Of a stretch of 64,000 nt of DNA, positions 1 to 9,062 are shown piece by piece. Where the stretch lies: positions 98,183 to 162,182 of the forward strand of contig NZ_HE978544.1 in NCBI RefSeq assembly GCF_000311785.1. Reading direction: 5' to 3'. The notes beneath the pieces are model-generated. The model did not search any database, had not been told where the DNA came from, and worked only from the letters and a program-made list of their open reading frames with translations. The stretch's first letter is position 1, and each line of letters opens with the position of its first letter. The position numbers and the translations under genes are program-made. Source of the DNA: Brevibacillus massiliensis (lineage in GTDB: Bacteria; Bacillota; Bacilli; Brevibacillales; Brevibacillaceae).

Positions 1-284
1 AGCGTTTTGCCGTCCTTCAGCTGCGCTTGCAGTTCCTCCGCATCCAGCTTCAAGAGCGACAGCAGCTGCTCATTCTCCGAGAGAGAGGCGCCTTTTGCCA
101 ATTTTACGGTTCCTTGTCCGTTATGTGTTTTGAATACACCCAGCCTGATTTTATCAGGATCGTCTTTCTTCGCGCTTTGATCCGAACTTGTCACGACAGC
201 AGGAGTAGCGGCATACGCGCTTCCTACACTTAGAACAGTTGCCATTGCTCCAAGGACCAAACCAACTTTTGCTTTACTCCACAT
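1..284 (-). CDS. Secreted hypothetical protein, C-terminus beyond the window
   Basis: The frame starts at an ATG at 284, seven bases after an AAGGGTGATAAG ribosome binding site, and stays open to the window edge (94 codons). The product begins with a classic Sec signal peptide: charged MWSKAK, a hydrophobic stretch rich in V, L, G and A, and a likely cleavage after GSAYA. The mature part is polar (TSSDQSAKKDD) and then has a helical segment with SENEQLLSLLKLDAEELQ and KDGKT, which resembles the short repeats of small exported proteins in this group. I cannot assign a family. The protein is probably secreted or wall-associated. The rest lies to the left of the window. Confidence 0.75.
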   Translation of the reverse strand, partial: MWSKAKVGLVLGAMATVLSVGSAYAATPAVVTSSDQSAKKDDPDKIRLGVFKTHNGQGTVKLAKGASLSENEQLLSLLKLDAEELQAQLKDGKT

Positions 285-430
285 TTTCTTATCACCCTTT
301 CAGAATGTGTTGTACCCAGGCACATCCCTAGTGTAGTTCTCGTATCTTAAATTTGCCTTAAAGAAATGTGGAAAACCCTTGGAAAAGCTGTGGTGCTTCA
401 CGGAAAGCCGAGTTGGTCCAGTCACTGCGC

Positions 431-1537
431 CTATTCGCCGGTTTCGCGAAATGAAACGAGCAGCGTATGCTGGCATACCGTTTGCAAGTCCCGCCAAGCC
501 CTGTTCACTGGTGCTTCTTCCATAATCGCGTTGATCCCCAGGTAGGGAAACAGGGACTGGGCGCAGTGCAGTGCGGTTTTCGCTGTTTGCTTGCACTTTC
601 GGCTGATTTGCTGCCCGTCCGCTTCCGAAAGCTGAACGCAGCCGATCTGCTTCTGCCAAGTATCGTCAATCACGCGATAAAAATTGGCAACCGCTTGCTC
701 AAACTCCGTATCCGCCTGCTCCAACCGGTCTGTGACAAAGCGGGACCGATCCGGATTGGATGCTTTCCAAGCTTCCCGGCTTAGATCGACCATCCGCCTT
801 GCTTCATCCAAAAAGTGACGGCACACTCCGATGCTTACTGCTGCAAATGAGGTTTCGGCAAACTGCATGAAGGGATAGCGGAAGAGCGGGTCGGGGAAGC
901 AGGTATGCTGCTTCGCAAGCTCAAAGGTCATTTCGGCCGGTACGTATGCCCCTTCAACCGAAATCGAATGGCTGGCGGTCGCTTTCAGACCGAAAGCCCG
1001 CCAGTCGTCCGCGATCTTGACCTGTTCAGGCAAAAGAATGAATGAGCGTATTTCCGGCGCGGCACTGGGCTTGTCTGCTTCAATCACGCAGTTTGCCGTA
1101 AACACGGTGGCATGTGTCGAGCCGCTGCAAAATTTCCACTGCCCGCTTACCTCATATCCGCCCGCTACCGGCCTTGCCACTCCCGAAGGAAAGCCGCTTC
1201 CGGCGATCACCGCCCTGGAGTCCGAGAAAATCCGCCGAGACACCTCTGGCGATATCGACGATGCGAAATATCCCCCGCCGGAGCCGATCGTCACCAGCCA
1301 GCCAAAACTGCCGTCAATCCACGAGGCCTGTTCAAATATTCGCAGGGCCTCAGGCAGCGGTACCATCCTTCCGCCAAGTTCTTTCGGCACAAACAGCTTG
1401 AACAGTCCAAGCTCATAAATATAGTCGAGAACCTGCGGTGTGACGGTTCCCGCTTTCTCCATTGCCAGGGATTGTTCCCTGATGACGCTCACCATATTTT
1501 TATTGAACATTTCCCGGAACCACTCCTCTTTCGGCAA
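431..1537 (-). CDS. Acyl-CoA dehydrogenase-family flavoprotein
   Basis: A 368-residue protein with the acyl-CoA dehydrogenase/flavin monooxygenase fold: an N-terminal helical domain (VPKELGG, EQASWIDGSFGWLV), a middle beta domain around GGYEVSGQWKFCSGSTHA that in this family contacts FAD and substrate, and a C-terminal helical domain. The overall look (GGYEVSGQWKFCSG, later GLKATASHSISVEGAYVP) is closer to the HpaH/DszC-like group, which oxygenates or oxidises with FAD or FMN, than to fatty acid beta-oxidation enzymes. The start shown is a TTG with a weak ribosome site; ATG at 1510 preceded by AAAGAGGAG is an alternative. It is transcribed alone, divergent from the transporter at 1719. Substrate unknown. 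Confidence 0.8.
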   Translation of the reverse strand: MPKEEWFREMFNKNMVSVIREQSLAMEKAGTVTPQVLDYIYELGLFKLFVPKELGGRMVPLPEALRIFEQASWIDGSFGWLVTIGSGGGYFASSISPEVSRRIFSDSRAVIAGSGFPSGVARPVAGGYEVSGQWKFCSGSTHATVFTANCVIEADKPSAAPEIRSFILLPEQVKIADDWRAFGLKATASHSISVEGAYVPAEMTFELAKQHTCFPDPLFRYPFMQFAETSFAAVSIGVCRHFLDEARRMVDLSREAWKASNPDRSRFVTDRLEQADTEFEQAVANFYRVIDDTWQKQIGCVQLSEADGQQISRKCKQTAKTALHCAQSLFPYLGINAIMEEAPVNRAWRDLQTVCQHTLLVSFRETGE

Positions 1538-1718
1538 AAATCTCTTGATTCGATAGCTTAATACATGCGAATCCTTTACAATGGAAACGGTCAGAAAATT
1601 TCATTTCCTTTAGAAGGGTACCTGCATGGACAAGGATAGCCGATTTTTGTTGAACGGTAAATAACCGAGCGGCTCAGCTCCATGTACAAGGCAGCCCACC
1701 AAGGCTAGGAGTGGTGTC

Positions 1719-2699
1719 ATGCTGGCAATATGCAATACGATCATTTCAAAATTTCTTCCGTTGTGGATTATCTGCTTTGCCCTGCTCGCCTATCATTTTC
1801 CGCAACATTTCGTCATATTCAAGAACTGGACAGCCCCTGCTTTGGGATTCATCCTGTTTAACATGGGTCTGACACTGTCGCGCGAAAGCCTCAGACGAGT
1901 GATTTTGCAGCCAAAACTGGCCCTGCTCGGCGTCCTGGGAAAATGGACAATCACTTTGGGCGTCTCGATCCTGTTGGCCTTTCTCTTTTTTCCGGAAAAT
2001 CCGGAACTGTTAGCCGGGGTGATCCTGGCTGGTTCGGTTCCCAGCGGCACCTCGGCCAATCTCTACACGTTTATGGCGGGCGGCACACTGGCGCTGAGTA
2101 TTATGATGTCCTCTGTTGATACGCTGATCGGGCCGTTTCTTACACCCGTGATTATGAAAAGTGCCGTAGGCAGCGTCGTGCCGGTCGATTTTTGGGGCGT
2201 CTTTTTACAGATGGTCTACGTCGTGCTGATTCCGATCATGCTTGGATTATTGATTCAGATAAAGTGGGAAGCAAAGCTGACGCACGTCAAAAAGATCATT
2301 CCCCTGCTGTCGTCCGCCGCCCTCCTGATCATCGATGCAGCCGTTGTCTCGGGCGCGCAAGCGATGCTGAAGCAGTATGTCCACCTGCTGCCATTGCTGT
2401 TTGTTTGCGTGTTCCTGCAGGTAACCGTGCCGATGCTGCTCGGCTACGGCTACAGCGCTGCACTGGGAGCGCCTGAGCCGGACCGGCGCTCGATCGTTTA
2501 CGAAATGGGCATCTGCAATACGGCGCTGGCGGCGCTTTTGGCCATTCATCACATCAGTCCAATCGCTGCCGTTCCGGCCGTGGCCAACATGATCACCAAC
2601 ACTTCTGTCGGAGCGCTGATTGCGATCTTATGGCAGCCGGCAGCAGACAGATTAGGACGAAACAAACAAAAGTGGCGGTCGGCGAAGCCCGGTTCCTGA
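1719..2699 (+). CDS. BASS-family (bile acid:sodium symporter-like) permease
   Basis: A 326-residue integral membrane protein with about nine or ten hydrophobic segments. It carries features of the bile acid:sodium symporter (BASS) fold: GFILFNMGLTLSRESLRRV near residue 45, and the crossing-motif-like stretch VILAGSVPSGTSANLYTFMAGG near residue 105, followed by NTALAALLAIHHISPIAAVPA late in the chain. Bacterial members of this family transport organic anions such as pantoate, pyruvate-like acids or bile acids; the substrate cannot be read here. An AGGAGTGGTGTC ribosome site precedes the ATG. It is monocistronic and divergent from the flavoprotein gene at 1537, so a shared acidic substrate is possible but unproven. 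Confidence 0.85.
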   Translation: MLAICNTIISKFLPLWIICFALLAYHFPQHFVIFKNWTAPALGFILFNMGLTLSRESLRRVILQPKLALLGVLGKWTITLGVSILLAFLFFPENPELLAGVILAGSVPSGTSANLYTFMAGGTLALSIMMSSVDTLIGPFLTPVIMKSAVGSVVPVDFWGVFLQMVYVVLIPIMLGLLIQIKWEAKLTHVKKIIPLLSSAALLIIDAAVVSGAQAMLKQYVHLLPLLFVCVFLQVTVPMLLGYGYSAALGAPEPDRRSIVYEMGICNTALAALLAIHHISPIAAVPAVANMITNTSVGALIAILWQPAADRLGRNKQKWRSAKPGS

Positions 2700-2816
2700 C
2701 CAGGCGCGTGACGACCTGCCACTTTTGCCAGAGTGCTCGGGCGCTAGACTCGACCCTGCAGACTTTCCGGAGGAGAATTGCAGACAAAGCGGTTGGATTG
2801 ATGCCGCTTTGTCTGC
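2667..2816. repeat. Two hairpins at the convergent gene ends
   Basis: Two inverted repeats lie between the permease and glpD, which converge here. The first (2667-2727) pairs CAAAAGTGGC-GGTCG with CGACC-T-GCCACTTTTG and overlaps the permease stop. The second (2780-2816) is a perfect 13-base stem, GCAGACAAAGCGG with its complement, around an 11-base loop. Neither has a long T-run on either strand, so they are only possible terminators or transcript-end structures. Confidence 0.45.
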
Positions 2817-2861
2817 ATGGCGCAGAAGCTGTCTTTCGGTCCGCCGGTTTCCACCCGTGTG

Positions 2862-4553
2862 TTAAGGCCCGATCCCGGCCAGTTCCTGATCGTTTTTCGG
2901 CAGGTGGTAGATCGTGTCCAGGAACCGGTTCACTTCCGCTCTCTGCCGCTCCGCCTCACCGCTGTCCCAATCAAGCATTTCGGCCATCAAAGCGATCACT
3001 GCATCCGCATTCTCTTCGGCCTGCCGCAGGTCGAAATACGTCCAGCCGGTTCGCAGCCGCAGAAAATCGACAGCCTGGACCGTCATTTCTTCTTCAATGG
3101 AATAAGCCAGTTGAGCCGCCAGCAGTTCTTTCCGGGAATACCCCTGCGATCCGGACGGTCTGCCCTGCAAGCGTTCATAGATGTGCAGCGTGTTGGTCCC
3201 GTAGGTCTCGATCCATTCCCCGGCGACAGCCGGATCGACTCCTTTGGCTGCGCCCATCTGCAGCATTTCCTGTTTCCATTCCGCATACCGGGACCGGTCC
3301 TTGCATTCGCCGCCGCTGATGACGATCTGATCCGTCGTACAGCCCGGCAAGCTCCCTCTGCCCGCTTTGGCCAGCTGCTGACCTACCAGGTCCACCACCT
3401 TCTCCGCCATTTTGCGGAAGCCGGTCAGCTTGCCCCCGGCGATCGTGATCAAGCCGCTGTCGGAGATGAATATCTCGTCTTTGCGGGACAGCTCGGACGG
3501 TCCTTTGCCTTCTTCGTAGATCAACGGCCTGAGGCCGGCCCAATGCGACAGTATATCGCTTTCGGCAAGTTTGACCGAAGGGAACATAAAGTTGACCGCC
3601 CGGATCAAGTAGGCCCGGTCCTCTTCCGTCGTCCGCGGCAGGTCGACGGAGTGGGAGTAAGCCGTATCCGTGGTTCCGATATAGGTGATCTTGCCGCGCG
3701 GAATGACAAAGACCATTCGTCCGTCAGGCGTGTCGAAATACGCCGACTGCGCCACCGGCAGTCTGGCGTGATCGACTACCAGGTGAACGCCTTTGGTCAG
3801 GAACAGCCGCTTTCCCTGCAGTGAGCCGTCAAGCTTGCGTACACCATCGACCCAGGGACCGGCGGCATTGACGATTTTTTTGGCGTACAGCTCGATGCGT
3901 CTGCCGCTCACCCGGTCAAGCGCCCGCACCCCAACTACCCTCCCGTCCCGGTAGATAAACTCTGTCAGCTCGGTGTAATTGACGATCTTAGCCCCGTAGC
4001 GCCATGCCGTTTTCATGATGTCCAGTGTCAGCCGGGCATCGTCGGTACGGTATTCGTAGTAGAGCCCCGACCCCTTCAGTCCGTCTGGCTTCAGCAGCGG
4101 TTCATGCCGCAGCGTATCTGCTTTATTCAACATTTTTCGACGTTCTTTGCGCGCCACCCCGGCCAGCCAATCGTAGATATAAAGTCCGACAGATGAAGCC
4201 AGATAGCCGTACGTGCCGCCCTTGTAGATCGGCAGCAGCATCGGCGCCGGCGTGACCAGATGCGGAGCGTTTTTGTACAAGATCGTCCGCTCGCGTCCAA
4301 CCTCCTGCACCAGCTTTACTTCTCCCTGCTTCAAATAGCGCAAGCCGCCGTGAATCAGTTTGGTCGAACGGCTGCTGGTGCCGGAGCCGAAGTCGGCTTT
4401 TTCCAGCAGCCCGACTCGCAGACCGCGTACGCTGGCGTCCAGGGCGATGCCCGCTCCGGTAATGCCGCCGCCGATGATGATCAAATCAAGTTCATTTTCT
4501 GCCATCTGATCGAGGACACACGCCCTGTTCTTTGCGGAAAATGTCATGTTCAC
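2862..4553 (-). CDS. glpD: Aerobic glycerol-3-phosphate dehydrogenase
   Basis: A 563-residue FAD-dependent, membrane-associated enzyme oxidising sn-glycerol 3-phosphate to dihydroxyacetone phosphate and passing electrons to quinone. The FAD-binding dinucleotide motif is at residues 28-33 (GGGITG), followed by the family signature FGSGTSSRSTKLIHGGLRYL, and the length matches GlpD of Bacillus. The C-terminal DAO_C helical domain follows LPGCTTDQIVI. The start is a GTG preceded by AGGAGGAC. It is the last gene of the cluster reading leftward from 10142, and is separated from glpP by a 216-base leader with a terminator that GlpP is expected to overcome when glycerol 3-phosphate is present. Confidence 0.97.
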   Translation of the reverse strand: MNMTFSAKNRACVLDQMAENELDLIIIGGGITGAGIALDASVRGLRVGLLEKADFGSGTSSRSTKLIHGGLRYLKQGEVKLVQEVGRERTILYKNAPHLVTPAPMLLPIYKGGTYGYLASSVGLYIYDWLAGVARKERRKMLNKADTLRHEPLLKPDGLKGSGLYYEYRTDDARLTLDIMKTAWRYGAKIVNYTELTEFIYRDGRVVGVRALDRVSGRRIELYAKKIVNAAGPWVDGVRKLDGSLQGKRLFLTKGVHLVVDHARLPVAQSAYFDTPDGRMVFVIPRGKITYIGTTDTAYSHSVDLPRTTEEDRAYLIRAVNFMFPSVKLAESDILSHWAGLRPLIYEEGKGPSELSRKDEIFISDSGLITIAGGKLTGFRKMAEKVVDLVGQQLAKAGRGSLPGCTTDQIVISGGECKDRSRYAEWKQEMLQMGAAKGVDPAVAGEWIETYGTNTLHIYERLQGRPSGSQGYSRKELLAAQLAYSIEEEMTVQAVDFLRLRTGWTYFDLRQAEENADAVIALMAEMLDWDSGEAERQRAEVNRFLDTIYHLPKNDQELAGIGP

Positions 4554-4674
4554 AGTAGTCCTCCTCTCCTGCCCAATGGCGGAGTTAATTCGAAGAAGCC
4601 AGTTCTTCTTTAGCGGATGCTTTTCTTGCTGTATCAGGATGCTGATTCACCGAAGTTTATACTTTCTGATACAG

Positions 4675-4737
4675 AAAAACCCCCATGGAAAAGAGACGGC
4701 TTGCCGACAAGCCGCACCATTCCAAAGGGGTTTCTCC
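4675..4737 (-). terminator. Conditional terminator (GlpP-type) in the glpD leader
   Basis: On the minus strand the leader reads GGAGAAACCCC (5' box 4737-4727), TTTGGAA, an inner perfect hairpin CGGCTTG-tcgg-CAAGCCG (4697-4714), then TTCC, GGGG and a T-run. The outer arms AAACCCC and GGGGTTT close an intrinsic terminator ahead of glpD. GlpP of Bacillus is known to bind the glpD leader mRNA and prevent termination in the presence of glycerol 3-phosphate. The GGAGAAACCC box recurs in the leader of the ABC transporter at 10248-10257. Confidence 0.8.
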
Positions 4738-4769
4738 TGATCTCTACCCTTTTTGTGTACAGGTTCACT

Positions 4770-5330
4770 TCAGTTCATCCACAATTCTTTGCTTCCGACA
4801 GAAACGGCCAACGCTCCCGCTTCCAGTGCTTCGTCAATCTCTTTTTGCGTTCCGATCAGACCGCCGGCGATGATCGGAAGCGGCGTCAGATTGGTGATTT
4901 CGCCGATGACCCGGGGCATCACGCCCGGCATGATTTCCACCGCATCCGGCAGCGTCTGCTCGATGACCTTGATGCCCTTGACCACCGCATTGCGGTCGAT
5001 CAAGAAAATGCGTTGAATGGCCATCAGGTTCATGTCTTTGGCCACGCGGATCAGGTTGCTGCGAGTGGAGAGAATGCCCGTCGGTTCGATATGCTGGGCT
5101 ACATAAGCCACACCGCTCTTGTCGGCGGCAATTCCCTCTATAAATTCCATATGCAAAAACACGTGTTTATTTGCCTGTTTGCTCCGGGTCACCAGCTCTT
5201 TGATGTTAATAATGGAGCCGGTCAGCAAAAAAATGATATTGACCTTGCTCTTCAGCGCGTCGTCCAAATCTTCCTCTGACTGAACAGCGGCAATCGTTTG
5301 GTGCTCGACCATATCAACGATAGGATACAT
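4770..5330 (-). CDS. glpP: Glycerol-3-phosphate-responsive antiterminator GlpP
   Basis: A 186-residue TIM-barrel protein of the GlpP family. Recognisable segments include the N-terminal barrel strands (VNIIFLLTGSIINIKELV), HMEFIEGIAAD, GILSTRSNLIRVAK, and the phosphate-binding C-terminal part EIMPGVMPRVIGEI and AGGLI. GlpP binds glycerol 3-phosphate and then the leader of glp mRNAs, preventing early termination. The ATG at 5330 is chosen over the upstream TTG because it lies seven bases after GGAGG. It sits directly between the HAD phosphatase gene and the terminator-bearing glpD leader. The protein acts in the cytoplasm on RNA. Confidence 0.95.
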   Translation of the reverse strand: MYPIVDMVEHQTIAAVQSEEDLDDALKSKVNIIFLLTGSIINIKELVTRSKQANKHVFLHMEFIEGIAADKSGVAYVAQHIEPTGILSTRSNLIRVAKDMNLMAIQRIFLIDRNAVVKGIKVIEQTLPDAVEIMPGVMPRVIGEITNLTPLPIIAGGLIGTQKEIDEALEAGALAVSVGSKELWMN

Positions 5331-5381
5331 CAATATACCTCCGTGACGTTCGTGATGATCCTAATTATACCACCGTTCCGC

Positions 5382-6152
5382 TTACAAATTGACAATCTCT
5401 TTGATGCTGCCAAGCACATAACGAGGGCGGTACGGGCTTGTCTCTGCCATCTCTCTGGTGCTGATCCCGGTCAAAACAAGGACAGAGTTCATTCCCGTGT
5501 CATTGCCCATCTTGATATCGGTCTCCAGTCTGTCGCCGACCATATAGCAGTCCTCGTGCTTCAATCCCAGGTGCTGCACAGCGGCTTCAGCGGCAATCGC
5601 TGACGGTTTGCCGACGACCAGATCGATCGGCTTGCCGGTCGCTCCCTCCAGGGCGCCAATCAGCGCGCCCGTATCGGGAATCTGCCCGTCTTCCAGCGGG
5701 CAGGTTCGATCGGGATTGGAAGCGATCACTTTGGCTCCGCGAATGCTGGCCTGGTAGAGATCATTGAGCATGTCATACGTAAAGCTCCGATCCCAGGAGA
5801 GCACGACGTACTGTACGTTCAGCGGATCTTGGCTCATGTTGATCCCGTGTTTGCGCAGCTCTGCGCGGATCGGCTGTTCCCCGATGACCAGCACGCGGTC
5901 GTCTGGTTTGCAGACGCTTTGCAGATATCTGGCCACGATCAGGGAAGAGTTGATCACGTCATCCAAGCTGGTCGGTATCCCCATTTTCGTCAGCTTATGG
6001 GCGTACGATTCACGGGTGGCAATCGGTTTGTTGGACAGAAACACGACTTTGTCGCCGCGCTCCCGCAAGCTGTGGATCGCTTCCGCGGCGCCGTCGATCA
6101 GCCGGTCGCCCAGATAGACTGTTCCGTCTAGGTCAAAGATAAAGCCCTTCAT
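5382..6152 (-). CDS. HAD-IIA family phosphatase (NagD/AraL/PGP type)
   Basis: A 256-residue cytoplasmic phosphatase. All HAD motifs are visible: motif I FDLDGTV at residues 5-11 with the nucleophile Asp, motif II in VVFLSNKP, the lysine of VVGKPSAIA, and motif III-IV GDRLETDIKMGNDTGMNSVLVLTG. The cap insertion between motifs II and III puts it in subclass IIA, which includes phosphoglycolate, glycerol-phosphate, 4-nitrophenyl-phosphate and AraL-type sugar phosphatases. The start MKGFIFDLDG at 6152 has a GAGGG site just upstream and follows the permease stop by 19 bases, so co-transcription is likely. Given glpP and glpD next door, glycerol 3-phosphate or a related three-carbon phosphate is a reasonable candidate substrate (inference). 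Confidence 0.85.
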   Translation of the reverse strand: MKGFIFDLDGTVYLGDRLIDGAAEAIHSLRERGDKVVFLSNKPIATRESYAHKLTKMGIPTSLDDVINSSLIVARYLQSVCKPDDRVLVIGEQPIRAELRKHGINMSQDPLNVQYVVLSWDRSFTYDMLNDLYQASIRGAKVIASNPDRTCPLEDGQIPDTGALIGALEGATGKPIDLVVGKPSAIAAEAAVQHLGLKHEDCYMVGDRLETDIKMGNDTGMNSVLVLTGISTREMAETSPYRPRYVLGSIKEIVNL

Positions 6153-6171
6153 GATGTCCCTCGCTCTCGTA

Positions 6172-7923
6172 TTAGTACAAATGATCCTTCGCAAGTTTCT
6201 TGGCTATCGCTTGCAGAATGATGACGATCACGATGATCAGGATGGCCATGGCTGAAGCGGTGTAGTATTCGCCCCGCAGCAGGTTTTGGAAGACGGCCAG
6301 GCTCATCGGCGCCCAGTCAGTCGGCGCCAGCAAAATGGAGATGCTGGTTTCCTTGATGACGGTGACGAACACCAGGATAGCGCCTGCGGCAATCCCAGGC
6401 AGCATCAGCGGGCCGATGACCGTCAGGGCCGCGAGCAGCGGCGAGGCCCCAAGCGAAACTGCCGCTTCTTCGATGTCTTTGCGGATCGCCATCATCGACC
6501 CCATCGTCGAGCGAATCATGTACGGCATCCGGCGGATTGTGTAAGCGATGATCAACAGCAGCGCTGTCCCCGTCAACTGCAGCGGCGCGGTGTTAAACGT
6601 CTGGATCATGGCGATCCCAAGCGCAATCCCCGGCACGATCAGCGGAATGGACGAGACGAAGTCAAGGCCGGATGAGCCGCGGCGAACCACAAAGTACGAG
6701 ACAAACGTAGCGACCACGACACTCAAGACGAGAGCGCCTGCAGCCAGGATCATGCTGTTGACGATATTCTGATACGATGTGCTGAAAATCGTCTTGTAGT
6801 GCGCAAGCGTGTACCCGTCCGGAAGCGCGTGGTGCCCCCAGGTGGTAGCGATGGAAGAGAGGAACACCGAGCCGGCTGCCAGCAATGGAACGAGCACGAC
6901 CAATCCGGAATAAATCGTCAGGACGGTAAGCGCCCCTTTGTGGTCGTTCAGCTTTTGCTTGCTCGGCTTTCCGGAGATCGTCCCGTACTCCTTGCCGCGT
7001 ACCACCAGGCGCTGCATCCAGAAGAAGAACGCTGCCACGAGCAGCATGATCACCGTCAACACGGCCGAGCCTGACCAGTTGAAGAATCCGGCGATTTCCC
7101 GATACGCTTCGACGACAATCAGGTTCAGATCTTTCGGCGCCAGGATAATAGGTGTTCCGAAATCGGAAAAACTGACGGTGAAGAGGAGCAGCATGCTGGA
7201 GACGATCCCTGGCATCGCCAAAGGCAGCGTCACCCGCAAAAAGGTATACCAGCTTTTCGCCCCCAGATTTTGCGACGCTTCTTCTAAAGTCACGTCACTG
7301 ATCTTGAACGCGGCGACCATCGGCCACAGCGCATAGGGAAAGAAGAAAAAGATCTGCACCAGGGCGATCCCGAGCATCGATTGGACGTCGAACAGCACAC
7401 CGTCCCCGCCCATGCTGCGGTAGATGTGATTGACCCACCCTGTTTTGCCGAACATCAGCTGAAATCCGTAAGAAGAGATAAACGTCGGACAGATCAGCGG
7501 AATCGTACAAAGGGCGGCGAACACCCCTTTCAGCGGCATCTTGGTGCGGGCGAAGGCGTAGGCGATCGGCAGCACCATCACTGTCACCAGCAGGGCTACG
7601 CTCGTTGACAGTTCCAGGCTGTTGACCAATGCGGCAAAGTAACCCTTGCCTTGAATGATGGCAGCGTAGGCATCCCACGACATTTCCGAGAGCTTTTTCA
7701 ACGTCGAGCTGAAGATTTTTTGGCTGACGAAGCTGCCGAAGATGTTGATCGGCTGTCCGGTAAAGCTCACCAGCAGGATCGAAAACAGCGGAACGAGCAG
7801 GAAAACGAAAAAGAACAGGTAAATAAGCCATTTCAACAAGGTAAAACCTTCAAAGGTAAAACGCTTCTTCTTGGCCTTTTTCGGCGTTTGGACAGGCTGC
7901 TGATTGGTTGCGATCTGGCTCAT
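6172..7923 (-). CDS. ABC transporter permease, two fused permease domains
   Basis: A 583-residue inner-membrane permease with about 12 transmembrane helices, made of two homologous BPD_transp_1 halves (residues about 80-310 and 370-575). Each half has an EAA-type loop for ATPase contact: LEEASQNLGAKSWYTFLRVTLPLAMPGI and IEEAAVSLGASPLLAALTVIGPLMLPGI. Fused permeases of this kind belong to the iron(III)/2-aminoethylphosphonate (FbpB/PhnV-like) group. The start codon overlaps the stop of the ATPase gene (ATGA), a mark of translational coupling. Automatic annotation would call it an iron or phosphonate permease; the glp context argues for a phosphorylated three-carbon compound instead (inference). 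Confidence 0.9.
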   Translation of the reverse strand: MSQIATNQQPVQTPKKAKKKRFTFEGFTLLKWLIYLFFFVFLLVPLFSILLVSFTGQPINIFGSFVSQKIFSSTLKKLSEMSWDAYAAIIQGKGYFAALVNSLELSTSVALLVTVMVLPIAYAFARTKMPLKGVFAALCTIPLICPTFISSYGFQLMFGKTGWVNHIYRSMGGDGVLFDVQSMLGIALVQIFFFFPYALWPMVAAFKISDVTLEEASQNLGAKSWYTFLRVTLPLAMPGIVSSMLLLFTVSFSDFGTPIILAPKDLNLIVVEAYREIAGFFNWSGSAVLTVIMLLVAAFFFWMQRLVVRGKEYGTISGKPSKQKLNDHKGALTVLTIYSGLVVLVPLLAAGSVFLSSIATTWGHHALPDGYTLAHYKTIFSTSYQNIVNSMILAAGALVLSVVVATFVSYFVVRRGSSGLDFVSSIPLIVPGIALGIAMIQTFNTAPLQLTGTALLLIIAYTIRRMPYMIRSTMGSMMAIRKDIEEAAVSLGASPLLAALTVIGPLMLPGIAAGAILVFVTVIKETSISILLAPTDWAPMSLAVFQNLLRGEYYTASAMAILIIVIVIILQAIAKKLAKDHLY

Positions 7924-9047
7924 AGGATCACCACGCGAGACGGATCGATTTCCAATTTTACTTTTACTCCAGGCGCAAGCAGCGGGTTGCCCCCCTCAAA
8001 AGTGGTGTCCACCTCAAATTGCAGATCGCCCACTTTGACGTCATAGCGGACAGCCGGCCCCAGGTAGGTAGACATCGTCACCGTCCCTGCCAATATGTTG
8101 TCGTTTGTCGTCGGTTGATCTTCCGTGTACAAACGTATGCTTTCAGGCCGAATAATCACTTCTACGTCTTTTTTGCCGGTCGGATAAGCTGAGCGCAAGA
8201 CCTGCTGCTCATTGATCGCGATGATGGTCTGTCCATCGTTGCTGTCTTTGACTGTGCCGGTGAAGATGTTGGACGAGCCGACAAAATCGGCAACAAATTG
8301 TGAAACAGGATTGCTGTACAGCGCAGTTGGCGTGTCAACCTGAACCAGTTTGCCTTTGTTCATGACCGCTACCCGATCGGCCATGCTCATGGCCTCTTCC
8401 TGATCGTGGGTGACAAAGATCGTCGTAATCCCCACTTTTTGCTGAATTTGCCGAATCGTGACCCGCATGACATTGCGCAGCTTCTTGTCCAGGTTGGACA
8501 GCGGTTCATCCATCAGGAGCACAGCCGGTTCCATGATCAATGCACGGGCAAGGGCCACGCGCTGCTGCTGGCCGCCGGACAGCTCTGTCGGCAAACGGTC
8601 AGCCATTTGTCCCAGTTCGACAAAGTCGAGTGCATCCCGCACTTTCTGCTCGATCTCACGGTTCACCTTGCCCAGCCTGCGGTTCAGCAGATTGGCCAAA
8701 ACCGCCATTTTGGTGCCGAATCCGCCCTGGTAAAAGCGGCGCATGTTTAAGCTGTAAGCGACGTTCTCAAAGACGGTCAGGTGCGGAAACAAGGCGTAGC
8801 TTTGAAACACCATGCCGCAGTTGCGCTGGTTGGCCGGAATTTGGCTGACGTCGCGGTCGCCAATGTAAATCTTGCCTGATGTCGGGGTTTCAAACCCGGC
8901 AATGCAGCGCATCGTAGTCGTCTTGCCGCAGCCGGAGGGACCCAAGAGGGCAAAAAATTCGCCCTCTTTGATCTCCAGATTGACATCTTCCAACGCGGTC
9001 ACGCCGTTAAAGACTTTTCCCAGATGTTCGATTTTAACCGATCCCAT
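7920..9047 (-). CDS. ABC transporter ATP-binding protein (PotA/FbpC/UgpC-like)
   Basis: A 375-residue ATPase with Walker A GPSGCGKT (residues 36-43), Q-loop at Q82, signature [15 protein letters not shown] (from residue 156), Walker B LLMDEP (177-182) and the H-loop VTHDQEEA. The C-terminal 130 residues form a TOBE domain as in the MOI/CUT1-type ATPases for iron, sulfate, polyamines and glycerol 3-phosphate (UgpC). An unusual basic insertion of some 25 residues (RRFYQGGF...NRRLGK, about 103-128) lies in the helical domain. It is between the binding protein and permease genes, 15 bases after the former and overlapping the latter. Confidence 0.93.
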   Translation of the reverse strand: MGSVKIEHLGKVFNGVTALEDVNLEIKEGEFFALLGPSGCGKTTTMRCIAGFETPTSGKIYIGDRDVSQIPANQRNCGMVFQSYALFPHLTVFENVAYSLNMRRFYQGGFGTKMAVLANLLNRRLGKVNREIEQKVRDALDFVELGQMADRLPTELSGGQQQRVALARALIMEPAVLLMDEPLSNLDKKLRNVMRVTIRQIQQKVGITTIFVTHDQEEAMSMADRVAVMNKGKLVQVDTPTALYSNPVSQFVADFVGSSNIFTGTVKDSNDGQTIIAINEQQVLRSAYPTGKKDVEVIIRPESIRLYTEDQPTTNDNILAGTVTMSTYLGPAVRYDVKVGDLQFEVDTTFEGGNPLLAPGVKVKLEIDPSRVVIL

Positions 9048-9062
9048 GATGGAAGATCCCCC

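Noticed and set aside
1017-1561. Overlapping plus-strand frames in the flavoprotein gene
   Set aside because: Proline- and arginine-rich shadows in three frames of the minus-strand acyl-CoA dehydrogenase-like gene.
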